Shown one piece after another: positions 25,556 to 33,146 of a stretch of 35,608 nucleotides of DNA. This DNA comes from an uncultured Oscillospiraceae bacterium (GTDB taxonomy: Bacteria; Bacillota; Clostridia; Oscillospirales; Oscillospiraceae). Position 1 is the stretch's first letter. The number at the start of each line of letters is the position of its first letter. The stretch is taken from contig CAJTLI010000008.1 in the NCBI GenBank assembly GCA_910577525.1, forward strand, positions 64,383 through 99,990. The letters are read 5' to 3'. The position numbers and the translations under genes are program-made. A model generated the notes under the pieces. The model was not told where the DNA came from. It saw only the letters and a list, made by a program, of their open reading frames with translations, and did not search any database.

Positions 25556-25633
25556 TGTAGGGGCGGATATGAACCGCCCGGGATTCCATACGGTTTGCCG
25601 GACCGGGGCGGGCGGATGGTATCCGCCCCTACA
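25556..25633. repeat. Palindromic mini-element overlapping the aminotransferase stop
   Basis: 78 bp from TGTAGGGGCGG to CCGCCCCTACA. The outer inverted repeat at 25623-25633 contains the TAG stop codon of the aminotransferase (25629-25631); the last residues (K-T-L) are coded just outside it. The rest fills the gap to thrH. Confidence 0.9.
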
Positions 25634-26792
25634 GGGTCTTCAAAAACCGCTCCAGCCGTTTCAGCGCCTCGTCCAGATCGTGCATGGAGGCGGCGTAGGT
25701 GGCCCGGACGTAGCCCTCTCCCCCGGGGCCGAAGGCGGAGCCGGGGATCACCGCCACCTTCTGCTCCGCCAGGAAGCGGTCGGCGAACTGCTCGCTGGTG
25801 AGCCCCGTGGATTTGACGCACGGGAAGGTGTAAAACGCCCCCCGGGGCTCAAAGCAGTCCAGCCCCAGCTTGCGGAAGCCGTCCACCAAAAACCGGCGGC
25901 GACCGTCGTACTCCTCCCGCATGGCCTCGATGTCGGCATCCCCGTGCTCCATGGCCTCGATGGCGGCGTACTGACTGGTGGTGGGGGCGGACATGATGCC
26001 GTATTGGTGGAGCTTGGTCATGGCGGCGACAACCGGCTTGGGGCCGCACACGTAGCCCAGCCGCCAGCCCGTCATGGCGTGGGACTTGGAGAAGCCGTTG
26101 ATCACCACGGTGCGCTCGTACATGTCGGGGAGGCTGGCCATGGACACGTGACGCCCGCCGTAGGTCAGCTCGGCGTAGATTTCGTCGGAGATCACCATGA
26201 TGTCCGTGCCCCGCAGCACGTCCGCCAAAGCCTCCAGATCGGCCCGGCCCATGACGCCGCCGGTGGGGTTGCAGGGGAAGGGCAGCACCACCGCCTTGGT
26301 TTTCGGGGTGATGGCGGCGCGCAGCTCCTCGGCGGTGAGGCGGAACTCGTGCTCCGCGCGGGTCTCCACCAGTACGGGGACGGCGTGGGCCATGGACACC
26401 AGGGGCCCGTAGCACACGAAGGAGGGGGTGGGGATAATCACCTCGTCCCCCGACTCCAGCAGCGTCCGAAAGGTGAGGTCCAGCCCCTCGCTGCCCCCCA
26501 CCGTCACCAGGATCTGGCCGACGGGGGCGTAGCTCAGATCAAACCGCCGCTTCAGGTACCGGGAGATGGCGGAGCGCAGGTCGGACAGGCCGGCGTTGGG
26601 GGTGTACTTGGTGAAGCCCTTCTCCAGGGAGAAGATGCCCGCGTCCCGGATGTGCCAGGGGGTCTGGAAATCCGGCTCGCCAATCCCTAAGGAGATGCCC
26701 CCCTCCATGCCCTGGAGCAGGTCGAAGTATTTTCGGATGCCGGAGGGTTGGATATCCTGCACCCGCCGGCACATGATTCTGCTGTAGTCCAT
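25629..26792 (-). CDS. Class I PLP-dependent aminotransferase
   Basis: 387 residues, fold type I. SLGIGEPDFQTP (34-45), YTPNAGLSDLR (63-73), PCNPTGGVM (Asn175, 173-181), ISDEIYAEL (Asp203) and the cofactor lysine Lys236 in FSKSHAMTGWRLGY. Family members act on aromatic, aspartate or alanine-type substrates; this sequence does not fix which. It overlaps the upstream lrp stop by TAATG, so the regulator and enzyme are translationally coupled, which suggests that the regulator responds to an amino acid handled here. Its stop lies in a mini-element arm. Confidence 0.93.
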   Translation of the reverse strand: MDYSRIMCRRVQDIQPSGIRKYFDLLQGMEGGISLGIGEPDFQTPWHIRDAGIFSLEKGFTKYTPNAGLSDLRSAISRYLKRRFDLSYAPVGQILVTVGGSEGLDLTFRTLLESGDEVIIPTPSFVCYGPLVSMAHAVPVLVETRAEHEFRLTAEELRAAITPKTKAVVLPFPCNPTGGVMGRADLEALADVLRGTDIMVISDEIYAELTYGGRHVSMASLPDMYERTVVINGFSKSHAMTGWRLGYVCGPKPVVAAMTKLHQYGIMSAPTTSQYAAIEAMEHGDADIEAMREEYDGRRRFLVDGFRKLGLDCFEPRGAFYTFPCVKSTGLTSEQFADRFLAEQKVAVIPGSAFGPGGEGYVRATYAASMHDLDEALKRLERFLKTL

Positions 26793-27274
26793 TATTCAAA
26801 CACGAACCTTTCCTCCTGAACCTCCTGCACGGGGAAGATCAGGTGTTTTTCCTTGTACTTCTTTAAAATGAAGTGGGTGGCGGTGCCGGTGACGCCCTCG
26901 ATGGGGGCCAGCTTTTCCCCCACGAACTGGGCCACCTCCTTCAGGGTGCGGCCGGAGATGGTGACGGTCATGTCATACGCGCCCCCGGACATGAGGTAGA
27001 GGGACTCCACCTCGTCGTACTGGTAGATCCGCTGGGCCACCCGGTCGAAGCCCTCCCCCCGCTGGGGGGTGACGCTGACCTCGATGAGGGCGGTCACAGA
27101 CTCATGCTGGGCGCGGTCCCAGTCCACAATGGTCTTGTAGCCCAGGATAATATGGTCCTTCTCATATTGTGCCACCGCCGCCGACACCTCGTCCTCGGCC
27201 ATACCCGTCATGGCGGCCAGCTGGGCGTGGGTCAGGGTGGAGTCGTCCTCCAGAAGCTGGAGCAGGTTTTTCAT
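26792..27274 (-). CDS. Lrp/AsnC-family transcription regulator
   Basis: 160 residues. N-terminal helix-turn-helix (LTHAQLAAMTGMAEDEVSAAV, residues about 13-33, cited by position), linking strand (ILGYKTIVDWDR), then a ferredoxin-like RAM domain (TALIEVSVTPQRG, YLMSGGAYDMTVTISG) where effector amino acids bind. The ATG at 27274 has GGAGGG eight bases upstream; the longer frame to 27316 has no site. First gene of the lrp-aminotransferase-thrH-DUF1015 run. Confidence 0.92.
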   Translation of the reverse strand: MKNLLQLLEDDSTLTHAQLAAMTGMAEDEVSAAVAQYEKDHIILGYKTIVDWDRAQHESVTALIEVSVTPQRGEGFDRVAQRIYQYDEVESLYLMSGGAYDMTVTISGRTLKEVAQFVGEKLAPIEGVTGTATHFILKKYKEKHLIFPVQEVQEERFVFE

Positions 27275-27324
27275 AAATAAGTCCCTCCCGTTGTGAATCG
27301 TGGGTTCTTTCACCATATTTTACT

Positions 27325-27353
27325 ATTATACACGCTGTGGGATGGAATAGCAA
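27325..27353 (-). promoter_or_regulatory. Promoter of the lrp operon
   Basis: Minus strand TTGCTA (27348-27353), 17 bp, TATAAT (27325-27330), 50 nt before the start codon. Confidence 0.75.
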
Positions 27354-27410
27354 TCCCTATTTCCCGCGGGCCCTTCCGCCCCGGCCCCGCCGGGAAGGGG
27401 CGGGCGGCAT

Positions 27411-27465
27411 ATTTTACATTTTCCTCAAATGGTAAAATTTCTGGGCCCAGGTTTTGGAGCAAAAC
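27411..27465. promoter_or_regulatory. Three adjacent dyad sequences, candidate operators
   Basis: ATTTTACATTT-TCCTC-AAATGGTAAAAT (27411-27438, one extra base in the right arm), CTGGGCCCAG (27441-27450) and GTTTTG-GAG-CAAAAC (27451-27465) follow each other between the divergent lrp operon and the mini-ORF. Lrp-type proteins often bind AT-rich dyads near their own genes, so the first is a plausible target. Confidence 0.45.
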
Positions 27466-27491
27466 AGAGATTTGGCTCTGCCTATTTACAG

Positions 27492-27548
27492 TTTGTTCAT
27501 AAAATATCCTGGATTTGTTCACACACTCCCGGCAGTCCCGGCTATAAT
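27492..27548 (+). promoter_or_regulatory. Promoter region of the mini-ORF with TTTGTTCA direct repeats
   Basis: TATAAT at 27543-27548; TTCACA (27518-27523) is a -35 candidate at a long 19-bp spacing. TTTGTTCA occurs at 27492-27499 and 27514-27521, 22 bp apart (two helical turns), where an activator would sit. A hairpin CCGTGAG/CTCACGG (27556-27577) starts at about +1. Confidence 0.55.
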
Positions 27549-27608
27549 GTGCCTACCGTGAGGGAACGGTCTCACGGAAAATCTCAGATGGAAGGGACGT
27601 GAAAAAAC

Positions 27609-27707
27609 ATGTATATGCTCAATTACAAAAACACTTACCGGCGCAGAGCCTCTCTGGCGCAGCGCGTGGCCGCCTTCTTCGGCACCCTGCTTAACGCCGC
27701 ACAGTAA
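27609..27707 (+). CDS. Putative 32-residue basic amphipathic peptide
   Basis: MYMLNYKNTYRRRASLAQ is followed by RVAAFFGTLLNAAQ: a basic start and a helix-forming, partly hydrophobic end, with net charge about +5. It is flanked by a clear promoter region and a 17-bp hairpin two bases past the stop, which argues for a real short transcript. Against it, the ribosome site (GGAAGGGA) is about 14 nt from the ATG, and an alternative frame from GTG at 27599 is also open for 31 codons. It may be a regulatory peptide, a small membrane-active protein, or a non-coding RNA. Confidence 0.5.
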   Translation: MYMLNYKNTYRRRASLAQRVAAFFGTLLNAAQ

Positions 27708-27708
27708 A

Positions 27709-27748
27709 CCGACCCGTCAGATGCGCGAAGCCGCATTTGACGGGTCGG
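27709..27748 (+). terminator. Strong hairpin after the mini-ORF
   Basis: CCGACCCGTCAGATGCG, loop CGAAGC, CGCATTTGACGGGTCGG: 17 pairs with one G-T. The following T-tract is short on either strand (CATTTTAG; TTTAC), so it is a likely but not classic terminator for both this and the formyltransferase gene. Confidence 0.65.
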
Positions 27749-27772
27749 CGGCATTTTAGGCCGGCGCTGGTT

Positions 27773-28576
27773 TTATTTGATACGATCCGGGCAGGCCAGC
27801 GGCCGCGCCCGGTCCGCCGTGATATATCCGCCCCGTACGGGGAAGGGCTGTCCCGCCGCCGCCCCCGGCGCCACCCGTCCGCCGGTGAGCTCGACCCTGC
27901 GGGCTCCGTCCCGGTAGACGCACTCATAGCCGTAAAAGGCCCGGAGAATCAGGTCGGCCCGGGCCGCGTCCATGTCCGGGGTCACGGTCCAGTCCGCCTC
28001 GGAGGGCACAGGCCAGTATTCCCCCTCCCCCTGAGGTTGGGCGTTGGCCAGCACCTGGGGCAGGCTGCGCACCAGCGTCCGGACCATGGCCGGAATCTTT
28101 TCATATACCTTCTCCATATAGGTTTGGTGGTCCTCCCGCCCGTCCAGCGGGAACCGCTCCCGGAGCAGGATGTCCCCCGTGTCGAAGTCCGCCGCCATTT
28201 TGTGGGCGGTGACGCCGCCGTAGGCGGCCCGCTCCAGAATGAGACGGGGCATGGGCCAGGACCCCCGGCCCACGGGCAGCGGGGTTGGGTGGAAGTTCAC
28301 CATAGGAAAGACCTCCGTGACGGGGGCCCGGTAGTAGTACCCCGCGCACACCAGCAGCTCGCAGCCCTGGGCGGCCAGCGCCTCCAAATCGGCCGCGCTG
28401 ATCCGGTTCAAGGTGCGGGGGATGCCCCGCTCCTCCGCCGTCCGGAGGACGGCGGTGTTGAACTCCGTCACGTTGTCCACCGGGCAGCTGAACAGCTTCA
28501 ATATCTCACAGCCCTCGGCCAGCAGCGCGTCCAGCACCGGCTTCAGCAGGTCGATGCCTAAATAAGCGGTTTTCAT
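27773..28576 (-). CDS. Formyltransferase-fold protein (Fmt-like)
   Basis: 267 residues. The formyltransferase catalytic set is visible: Asn94 and His96 in VNFHPTPLPVGRGSWP and Asp132 in DFDTGDILL, as in methionyl-tRNA formyltransferase and related 10-formyl-THF enzymes. A short C-terminal domain follows (about 190-267). It lacks the usual fmt neighbours (def, priA, rsmB), the N-terminal fold starts differently (MKTAYLGIDLLKPVLDALL), and it stands alone, so a sugar-nucleotide or other formyl/hydroxymethyl transfer role is possible. GGGGGCGC precedes the ATG weakly. Confidence 0.8.
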   Translation of the reverse strand: MKTAYLGIDLLKPVLDALLAEGCEILKLFSCPVDNVTEFNTAVLRTAEERGIPRTLNRISAADLEALAAQGCELLVCAGYYYRAPVTEVFPMVNFHPTPLPVGRGSWPMPRLILERAAYGGVTAHKMAADFDTGDILLRERFPLDGREDHQTYMEKVYEKIPAMVRTLVRSLPQVLANAQPQGEGEYWPVPSEADWTVTPDMDAARADLILRAFYGYECVYRDGARRVELTGGRVAPGAAAGQPFPVRGGYITADRARPLACPDRIK

Positions 28577-28690
28577 TTGATTGCGCCCCCATTTCGCGGG
28601 AAATTATTTGCCTGTATTTTACCACGGCGGGGGCCCAAAAGCTACCAAAAAATAACGGCCCCATTTTCCGATAAATTTCCCCCAAAATGA

Positions 28691-28719
28691 TTGACAAGAG
28701 GGGGGCAAACCGCTATAAT
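28691..28719 (+). promoter_or_regulatory. Consensus promoter of the pot operon
   Basis: TTGACA (28691-28696), 17 bp, TATAAT (28714-28719): a perfect match. Start near 28726, leaving a leader of about 228 nt. Confidence 0.9.
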
Positions 28720-28740
28720 GCAGCTTGCTATCCGTGAAAA

Positions 28741-28898
28741 CCTGAGAAGCGCGAGCGTAGACACGCCGCCTCGGATGGACCGAAGCGAGGGCGAGCGATG
28801 GGGCCGCAAGGCCCCAGAGACCAGCCCGAGTCGGAGGGAAGCCGAGGTGAAAGCGTGTCCAACGCGAGCGTGACAGCGAGCGTACATCGCCTCTCAGG
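28741..28898 (+). other. Structured leader element before potA
   Basis: Nested pairing spans the leader: CCTGAGA (28741-28747) with TCTCAGG (28892-28898); GACACGC (28760-28766) with GCGTGTC (28853-28859); CCTCGG (28769-28774) with CCGAGG (28842-28847); and an inner TGGGGCC-GCAA-GGCCCCA hairpin (28799-28816) with a GNRA loop. Thus about 158 nt can fold into one long stem with branches. It has no T-tract terminator and ends 55 nt before the start codon. It may be a cis-regulatory RNA, or an inserted palindromic element that happens to be transcribed. Confidence 0.55.
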
Positions 28899-28953
28899 GA
28901 ATACAAAGAGGGAGCTGACAAAACACTCATCATTTAGAAATGGGGGAGGATAC

Positions 28954-30123
28954 ATGTCCAAGGAGCTGATCCGCCTGCGGGACTGCGTCATGTCCTACGG
29001 CGACGAGGTCGTGCTCGACCACATCAATCTGTACATCAACGATAGGGAATTCCTCACGCTGCTGGGCCCCAGCGGGTGCGGCAAGACAACCACGCTTCGA
29101 ATTATTGGCGGGTTTCTGTCGCCCACCGCCGGGGACGTTTTGTTTGACGGCGTGAGGATCAACGATGTCCCTCCCCACCAGCGGGCGGTGAACACCGTGT
29201 TCCAGCGCTACGCCCTGTTCCCGCACCTCAACGTCTTTGAGAACGTGGCCTTCGGCCTGCGCATCCCCAAGACGGACCAGTCTGGCCGGAAGGTAAGAAT
29301 TCCGGAACAGGAGATCCACCGGCGGGTGATGGAGATGCTGGAGGTGGTCAACCTGAAGGGCTTTGAGAAGCGCCCGGTGTCCGCCCTGTCCGGGGGGCAG
29401 CAGCAGCGGGTGGCCATCGCCCGGGCCCTGGTGAACCGGCCCAAGGTGCTGCTGCTGGACGAGCCCCTGGGGGCGCTGGACATGCGCCTGCGCAAAGATA
29501 TGCAGAACGAGCTGAAGCGGATTCAGCAGGAGATGGAGATCACCTTCATCTATGTGACTCACGACCAGGAGGAGGCGCTGGCCATGTCCGACACCGTGGT
29601 GGTGATGGACGGCGGGCGCATCCAGCAGATCGGCACACCCGAGGACATCTATAACGAGCCGAAAAACGCCTTCGTGGCGGACTTCATCGGCGAGTCCAAC
29701 ATCATCGACGGCGTTATGCGCTCCGACGGGGTGGTGGAGATCTTCAACCGGAAGTTCCAGTGCCTGGACAAGGGCTTCGCCAAGGACGAGCCGGTGGACG
29801 TGGTCATCCGCCCCGAGGACGTGGACATCGTGGACGAGGCCGCCGGGCAGCTCCGGGGCACCGTCACCTCCGTCACCTTCAAGGGGGTCCATTACGACAC
29901 CATCGTGGACTTCTACGGCTTCAAATGGCTCATTCAGACCACCGACTTCTGCCCGGTGGACAGCCGCATCGGCATCAAGATCGACCCGGACGGCATCCAC
30001 GTCATGAAGAAGAGCCAGTACTCCGGCATGTTCGGGGACTACTCCTCCTACTCCGAGGAGTATGAGGAGCTGGACGTGGTGGAGGACGAGGAGGCAGAGG
30101 AGGAAGACGGCTATGCGGACTAA
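28954..30123 (+). CDS. potA: Polyamine-type ABC importer ATPase
   Basis: 389 residues. Walker A LGPSGCGKTTTLR, Q-loop FQRYALFPHLNVFEN, signature LSGGQQQRVAIARAL, Walker B VLLLDEPLGALD, switch His in YVTHDQEEAL, then the C-terminal TOBE-type regulatory part (VVIRPEDVDIV). The closest named family is PotA of spermidine/putrescine import. The C-terminus has an acidic tail (EEYEELDVVEDEEAEEED) beyond the domain. The start at 28954 (GGGGGAGG upstream) is where the conserved sequence begins; a longer frame upstream runs through the leader structure. It overlaps potB by 11 nt. Confidence 0.93.
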   Translation: MSKELIRLRDCVMSYGDEVVLDHINLYINDREFLTLLGPSGCGKTTTLRIIGGFLSPTAGDVLFDGVRINDVPPHQRAVNTVFQRYALFPHLNVFENVAFGLRIPKTDQSGRKVRIPEQEIHRRVMEMLEVVNLKGFEKRPVSALSGGQQQRVAIARALVNRPKVLLLDEPLGALDMRLRKDMQNELKRIQQEMEITFIYVTHDQEEALAMSDTVVVMDGGRIQQIGTPEDIYNEPKNAFVADFIGESNIIDGVMRSDGVVEIFNRKFQCLDKGFAKDEPVDVVIRPEDVDIVDEAAGQLRGTVTSVTFKGVHYDTIVDFYGFKWLIQTTDFCPVDSRIGIKIDPDGIHVMKKSQYSGMFGDYSSYSEEYEELDVVEDEEAEEEDGYAD

Positions 30124-30970
30124 GCGCGGCTGGTTTGCCTTTCCCTATGTGATCTGGATGGCCCTGTTCGTGGTCATCCCCATCCTCATCATGGCGGTGT
30201 ACGCCTTCACCGTGGCGGACCCTGACACCAACCTCACCTATGCCTCGGCGGAGAATTTCACCCGGATGGGCGCGTACCTCTCGGTGTTTCTGCGCTCCTT
30301 CTGGCTGGCCCTGGTGGCCACGCTGGTATGCCTGCTCATCGGCTATCCCGTGTCCTACTGGATGGCCAAGGAGGGCCCCCAGTTTCAGCGCCTGGCCATG
30401 GCACTGGTCATGCTGCCCATGTGGATCAACTTCCTGCTGCGCACCTACTCCTGGATGTCCATTCTGGAGAACAACGGCCTGCTGAACCAGCTCTTCCGGG
30501 CCGTCGGCCTGCTGGACCTGCTGGGGGTGGACCACATCCGGATGATCGGCACCCCCGGCGCGGTGGTGCTGGGCATGGTGTATAACTACCTGCCCTTCAT
30601 GATCCTGCCCATCTATTCCGTCATCGTCAAGCTGGACGGCTCCCTGGTGGAGGCCGCCCGGGACCTGGGGGCCAACTCCTCCGCCGTGTTCCGCAAGGTG
30701 ATCTTTCCCCTGTCCCTGCCGGGCATTCTGTCCGGGGTGACCATGGTGTTTGTCCCCTCCGTGTCCACCTTCGCCATCTCCAACCTGCTGGGCGGCGGCA
30801 CCCAGAGCACCATGCTGCTGGGCGACCTCATCGAGACCCAGTTCATGGGCGGGGCCTACAACCCCCACCTGGGGGCGGCCGTCTCCATGGTGATGATGGT
30901 CATCGTGGTGGTGTGCATGGTGGTCATGAACCACTTCGGCGAGGGAGAAGAACAGGCGGTGATCCTGTGA
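30113..30970 (+). CDS. potB: Polyamine-type ABC importer permease PotB
   Basis: 285 residues, six predicted membrane helices (first at about 8-30, FAFPYVIWMALFVVIPILI) and the EAA loop EAARDLGANSSAVFRKVIFP that docks on the ATPase. The start at 30113 lies inside the end of potA, so expression is coupled. ORF ends with GEEQAVIL. PotB pairs with the permease half of the next gene to form the channel. The family also includes transporters for other small cations; polyamine is inferred from the whole operon. Confidence 0.93.
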   Translation: MRTKRGWFAFPYVIWMALFVVIPILIMAVYAFTVADPDTNLTYASAENFTRMGAYLSVFLRSFWLALVATLVCLLIGYPVSYWMAKEGPQFQRLAMALVMLPMWINFLLRTYSWMSILENNGLLNQLFRAVGLLDLLGVDHIRMIGTPGAVVLGMVYNYLPFMILPIYSVIVKLDGSLVEAARDLGANSSAVFRKVIFPLSLPGILSGVTMVFVPSVSTFAISNLLGGGTQSTMLLGDLIETQFMGGAYNPHLGAAVSMVMMVIVVVCMVVMNHFGEGEEQAVIL

Positions 30971-30983
30971 GGAACAGATGTAA

Positions 30984-31058
30984 TGTAGGGGCGCACAGTG
31001 TGCGCCCGCCGCTTTCCGAGCGCGCCTGCTGCCGCGGGCGGATGATATCCGCCCCTAC
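30984..31058. repeat. Palindromic mini-element between potB and potCD
   Basis: About 75 bp from TGTAGGGGCGCACAGTGTGCG to GGATGATATCCGCCCCTAC. The left arm is a variant palindrome (GGGCGCACAGTGTGCGCCC) but the outer ends match the family. It fills nearly all of the 117-bp gap within the operon. Confidence 0.85.
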
Positions 31059-31087
31059 GTGCCTCACCAAAGAAAGGGGGCGGTAAC

Positions 31088-33097
31088 ATGAAGCATTCCA
31101 ACCGTATCGGAAGCCGCCTGCTCATCGGCCTGACCTTCCTGTTTCTGTACCTGCCCATCTTTCTGCTCATCATCTTTTCCTTCAACGCCGGGGACTCCAG
31201 CGCGGTGTGGAAGGGCTTCTCCCTGGACTGGTACGCCGCCCTGTTCAAAAACCGGCTCATTATGAACAGCCTGTACACAACCCTGCTGGTGTCCCTGCTG
31301 GCCACCGCCATCTCCACCGCGGCGGGCACCTTCGCCGCCATCGGCCTGTACTCCCTGAGCCGCCGGAAGCGGGACGCCCTGCTGGTGGTCAACGACATCC
31401 CCATGATGAACGCGGACATCGTCACCGGCGTGTCTCTGTGCCTGTTTTTCGTGGCCTTTTTCCAGGGCTGGGGGGCCTTCGCCGACTGGTTCAACGGCGT
31501 GCAGAGCGCCGTGACCCTGCCCGAGGAGCTGACCCTGGGCTTCGGCACCATGCTGCTGGCCCACATCACCTTCAACATCCCCTACGTCATCCTCAACGTG
31601 GCCCCCAAGCTGCGCCAGATGGACAGAAACCTGGTGGACGCGGCCCAGGACCTGGGCTGTACCTGGATGCAGGCCTTCTGGAAGGTAATCCTGCCCGAGA
31701 TCAAGCCGGGCATCGTGTCCGGGGCGCTGATCGCCTTCACCATGTCCATCGACGACTTCGTCATCTCCTATTTCACCGCCGGGTCCGCCACCTCCACACT
31801 GGCCATGCGGATCTATTCCATGACCAAAAAGCGCATTACCCCGGAGATCAACGCGGTGTCCACCCTGCTGTTTTTGTCGGTGCTGGTGCTGCTGGTGCTC
31901 ATCAACGTGCGGGAGATCCGCCAGGAGCGCCGGGCGGCCAGCCAGGAGATCCGGAAGCCCTCCTTCTTTGAGAGGCTGTCCATGAAATTCTCCCAGCCCT
32001 CCTTCAAGTGGGTCCGCCGGGGGGCGGCGGCCGCCATGGCCTGCGCCTTTGTGGCGGCGGTGGTGCTGCTCACCGGGGCCACCAGCTCCCGGCCGGTGGT
32101 CAACGTGTGCTCCTGGGGGGAGTATATCGACGAGGACCTTATTGCCCAATTCGAGGAGGAGACCGGCATCCGGGTGAACTATCAGACGGCCCAGAGCAAT
32201 GAGGAGCTGTACTCCCTGCTGGAGATCGGCGGGGCGGACTACGATGTCATCGTCCCCTCCGACTACATGATCTCCCAGCTCATCGAAAAGGGGATGCTGC
32301 AGGAGCTGGACTACAGCCGGATTCCCAACTTCGAGCTCATCGACGACCGCTTCAAGTACCTGTCCTACGATCCGGAGAACAAATATACCGTCCCCTATAC
32401 CTGGGGCACCCTGGGCATCATCTACAACGCCAACATGGTGGAGGAGGAGATCGACAGCTGGAGCGCCCTGTATGACAGCCGGTACGCCGGAAATGTGCTA
32501 CTGATCAACAACTCCCGGGATGCCCTGGGCGAGGCCCTGCTGTACCTGGGCTATTCGGTGAACACCACCGACGAGGCGGAGATCCGCGAGGCTTTTGAGC
32601 TGGTGGCCGACGCCAGCCGCCGGGGCGTGTTCCAGGGCAAGGTGATGGACCAGGTGTTCCAGAAGATGGAGGGGGGCAACGCCGCCATCGCCACCTACTA
32701 CGCCGGGGATTACCTGTCCATGCTGGACAACCAGGCGGACGGCGTGGACCTGCGCTATGTCATCCCCAAGGAGGGTTCCAACTGGTTTGTGGACGCCATG
32801 TGCGTCCTCAAGGACGCCCCCCATTACGCGGAGGCCATGGAGTGGATCAATTTTATCGCCTCCACCGAAGCCAATCTGGCCAATATGGACTATATCTGGT
32901 ACGCCTCCCCCAACCGGGAGGCCCTGGAGCAGTACCCCGCCTACTATGAGGAGCTGTACGGCGAGGAACTGGACCCGGAGCTGTACGAGATCATGGCCGC
33001 GCCTCCCGAGGTGCTGGAGCGGTGCGAGAGCTATGTGGTGCTCCCTCCGGCCACCCGGGCGCTGTATAACGATCTCTGGATTCAGCTGGGCGCGTAA
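31088..33097 (+). CDS. Fused permease and substrate-binding protein PotC-PotD
   Basis: 669 residues in one uninterrupted frame. Residues 1-285 are a PotC-type permease (six helices; EAA loop DAAQDLGCTWMQAFWKVILP). After a basic linker, an extra helix (about 314-332) leads into a PotD-like binding protein (about 337-669; NVCSWGEYIDEDLIAQFEEE, GGADYDVIVPSDYMI, VPYTWGTLGIIYN, EGGNAAIATYYAGD). The binding domain has no lipobox; it would be held outside the membrane by the seventh helix. Polyamine-binding acidic and aromatic residues (W-G-E-Y, Y-D, W) are present by eye. GAAAGGGGGCGG precedes the ATG. It completes potA-potB-potCD and ends at a strong terminator. Confidence 0.93.
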   Translation: MKHSNRIGSRLLIGLTFLFLYLPIFLLIIFSFNAGDSSAVWKGFSLDWYAALFKNRLIMNSLYTTLLVSLLATAISTAAGTFAAIGLYSLSRRKRDALLVVNDIPMMNADIVTGVSLCLFFVAFFQGWGAFADWFNGVQSAVTLPEELTLGFGTMLLAHITFNIPYVILNVAPKLRQMDRNLVDAAQDLGCTWMQAFWKVILPEIKPGIVSGALIAFTMSIDDFVISYFTAGSATSTLAMRIYSMTKKRITPEINAVSTLLFLSVLVLLVLINVREIRQERRAASQEIRKPSFFERLSMKFSQPSFKWVRRGAAAAMACAFVAAVVLLTGATSSRPVVNVCSWGEYIDEDLIAQFEEETGIRVNYQTAQSNEELYSLLEIGGADYDVIVPSDYMISQLIEKGMLQELDYSRIPNFELIDDRFKYLSYDPENKYTVPYTWGTLGIIYNANMVEEEIDSWSALYDSRYAGNVLLINNSRDALGEALLYLGYSVNTTDEAEIREAFELVADASRRGVFQGKVMDQVFQKMEGGNAAIATYYAGDYLSMLDNQADGVDLRYVIPKEGSNWFVDAMCVLKDAPHYAEAMEWINFIASTEANLANMDYIWYASPNREALEQYPAYYEELYGEELDPELYEIMAAPPEVLERCESYVVLPPATRALYNDLWIQLGA

Positions 33098-33108
33098 AAC
33101 ACGAAAAA

Positions 33109-33146
33109 CAGGCGGCGCGGGACGATTCCCGCGCCGCCTGTTTTTT
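33109..33146 (+). terminator. Terminator after potCD (bidirectional)
   Basis: CAGGCGGCGCGGGA ... TCCCGCGCCGCCTG (33109-33140) followed by TTTTTTC on the + strand; the minus strand gives TGTTTTTCG, serving the desulfoferrodoxin gene too. Confidence 0.93.

Noticed and set aside
33109..33146. GGCGGCGCGGGA stem as a further copy of the mini-element
   Set aside because: It lacks the TGTAGGGG ends and has a T-tract; it is a plain terminator.
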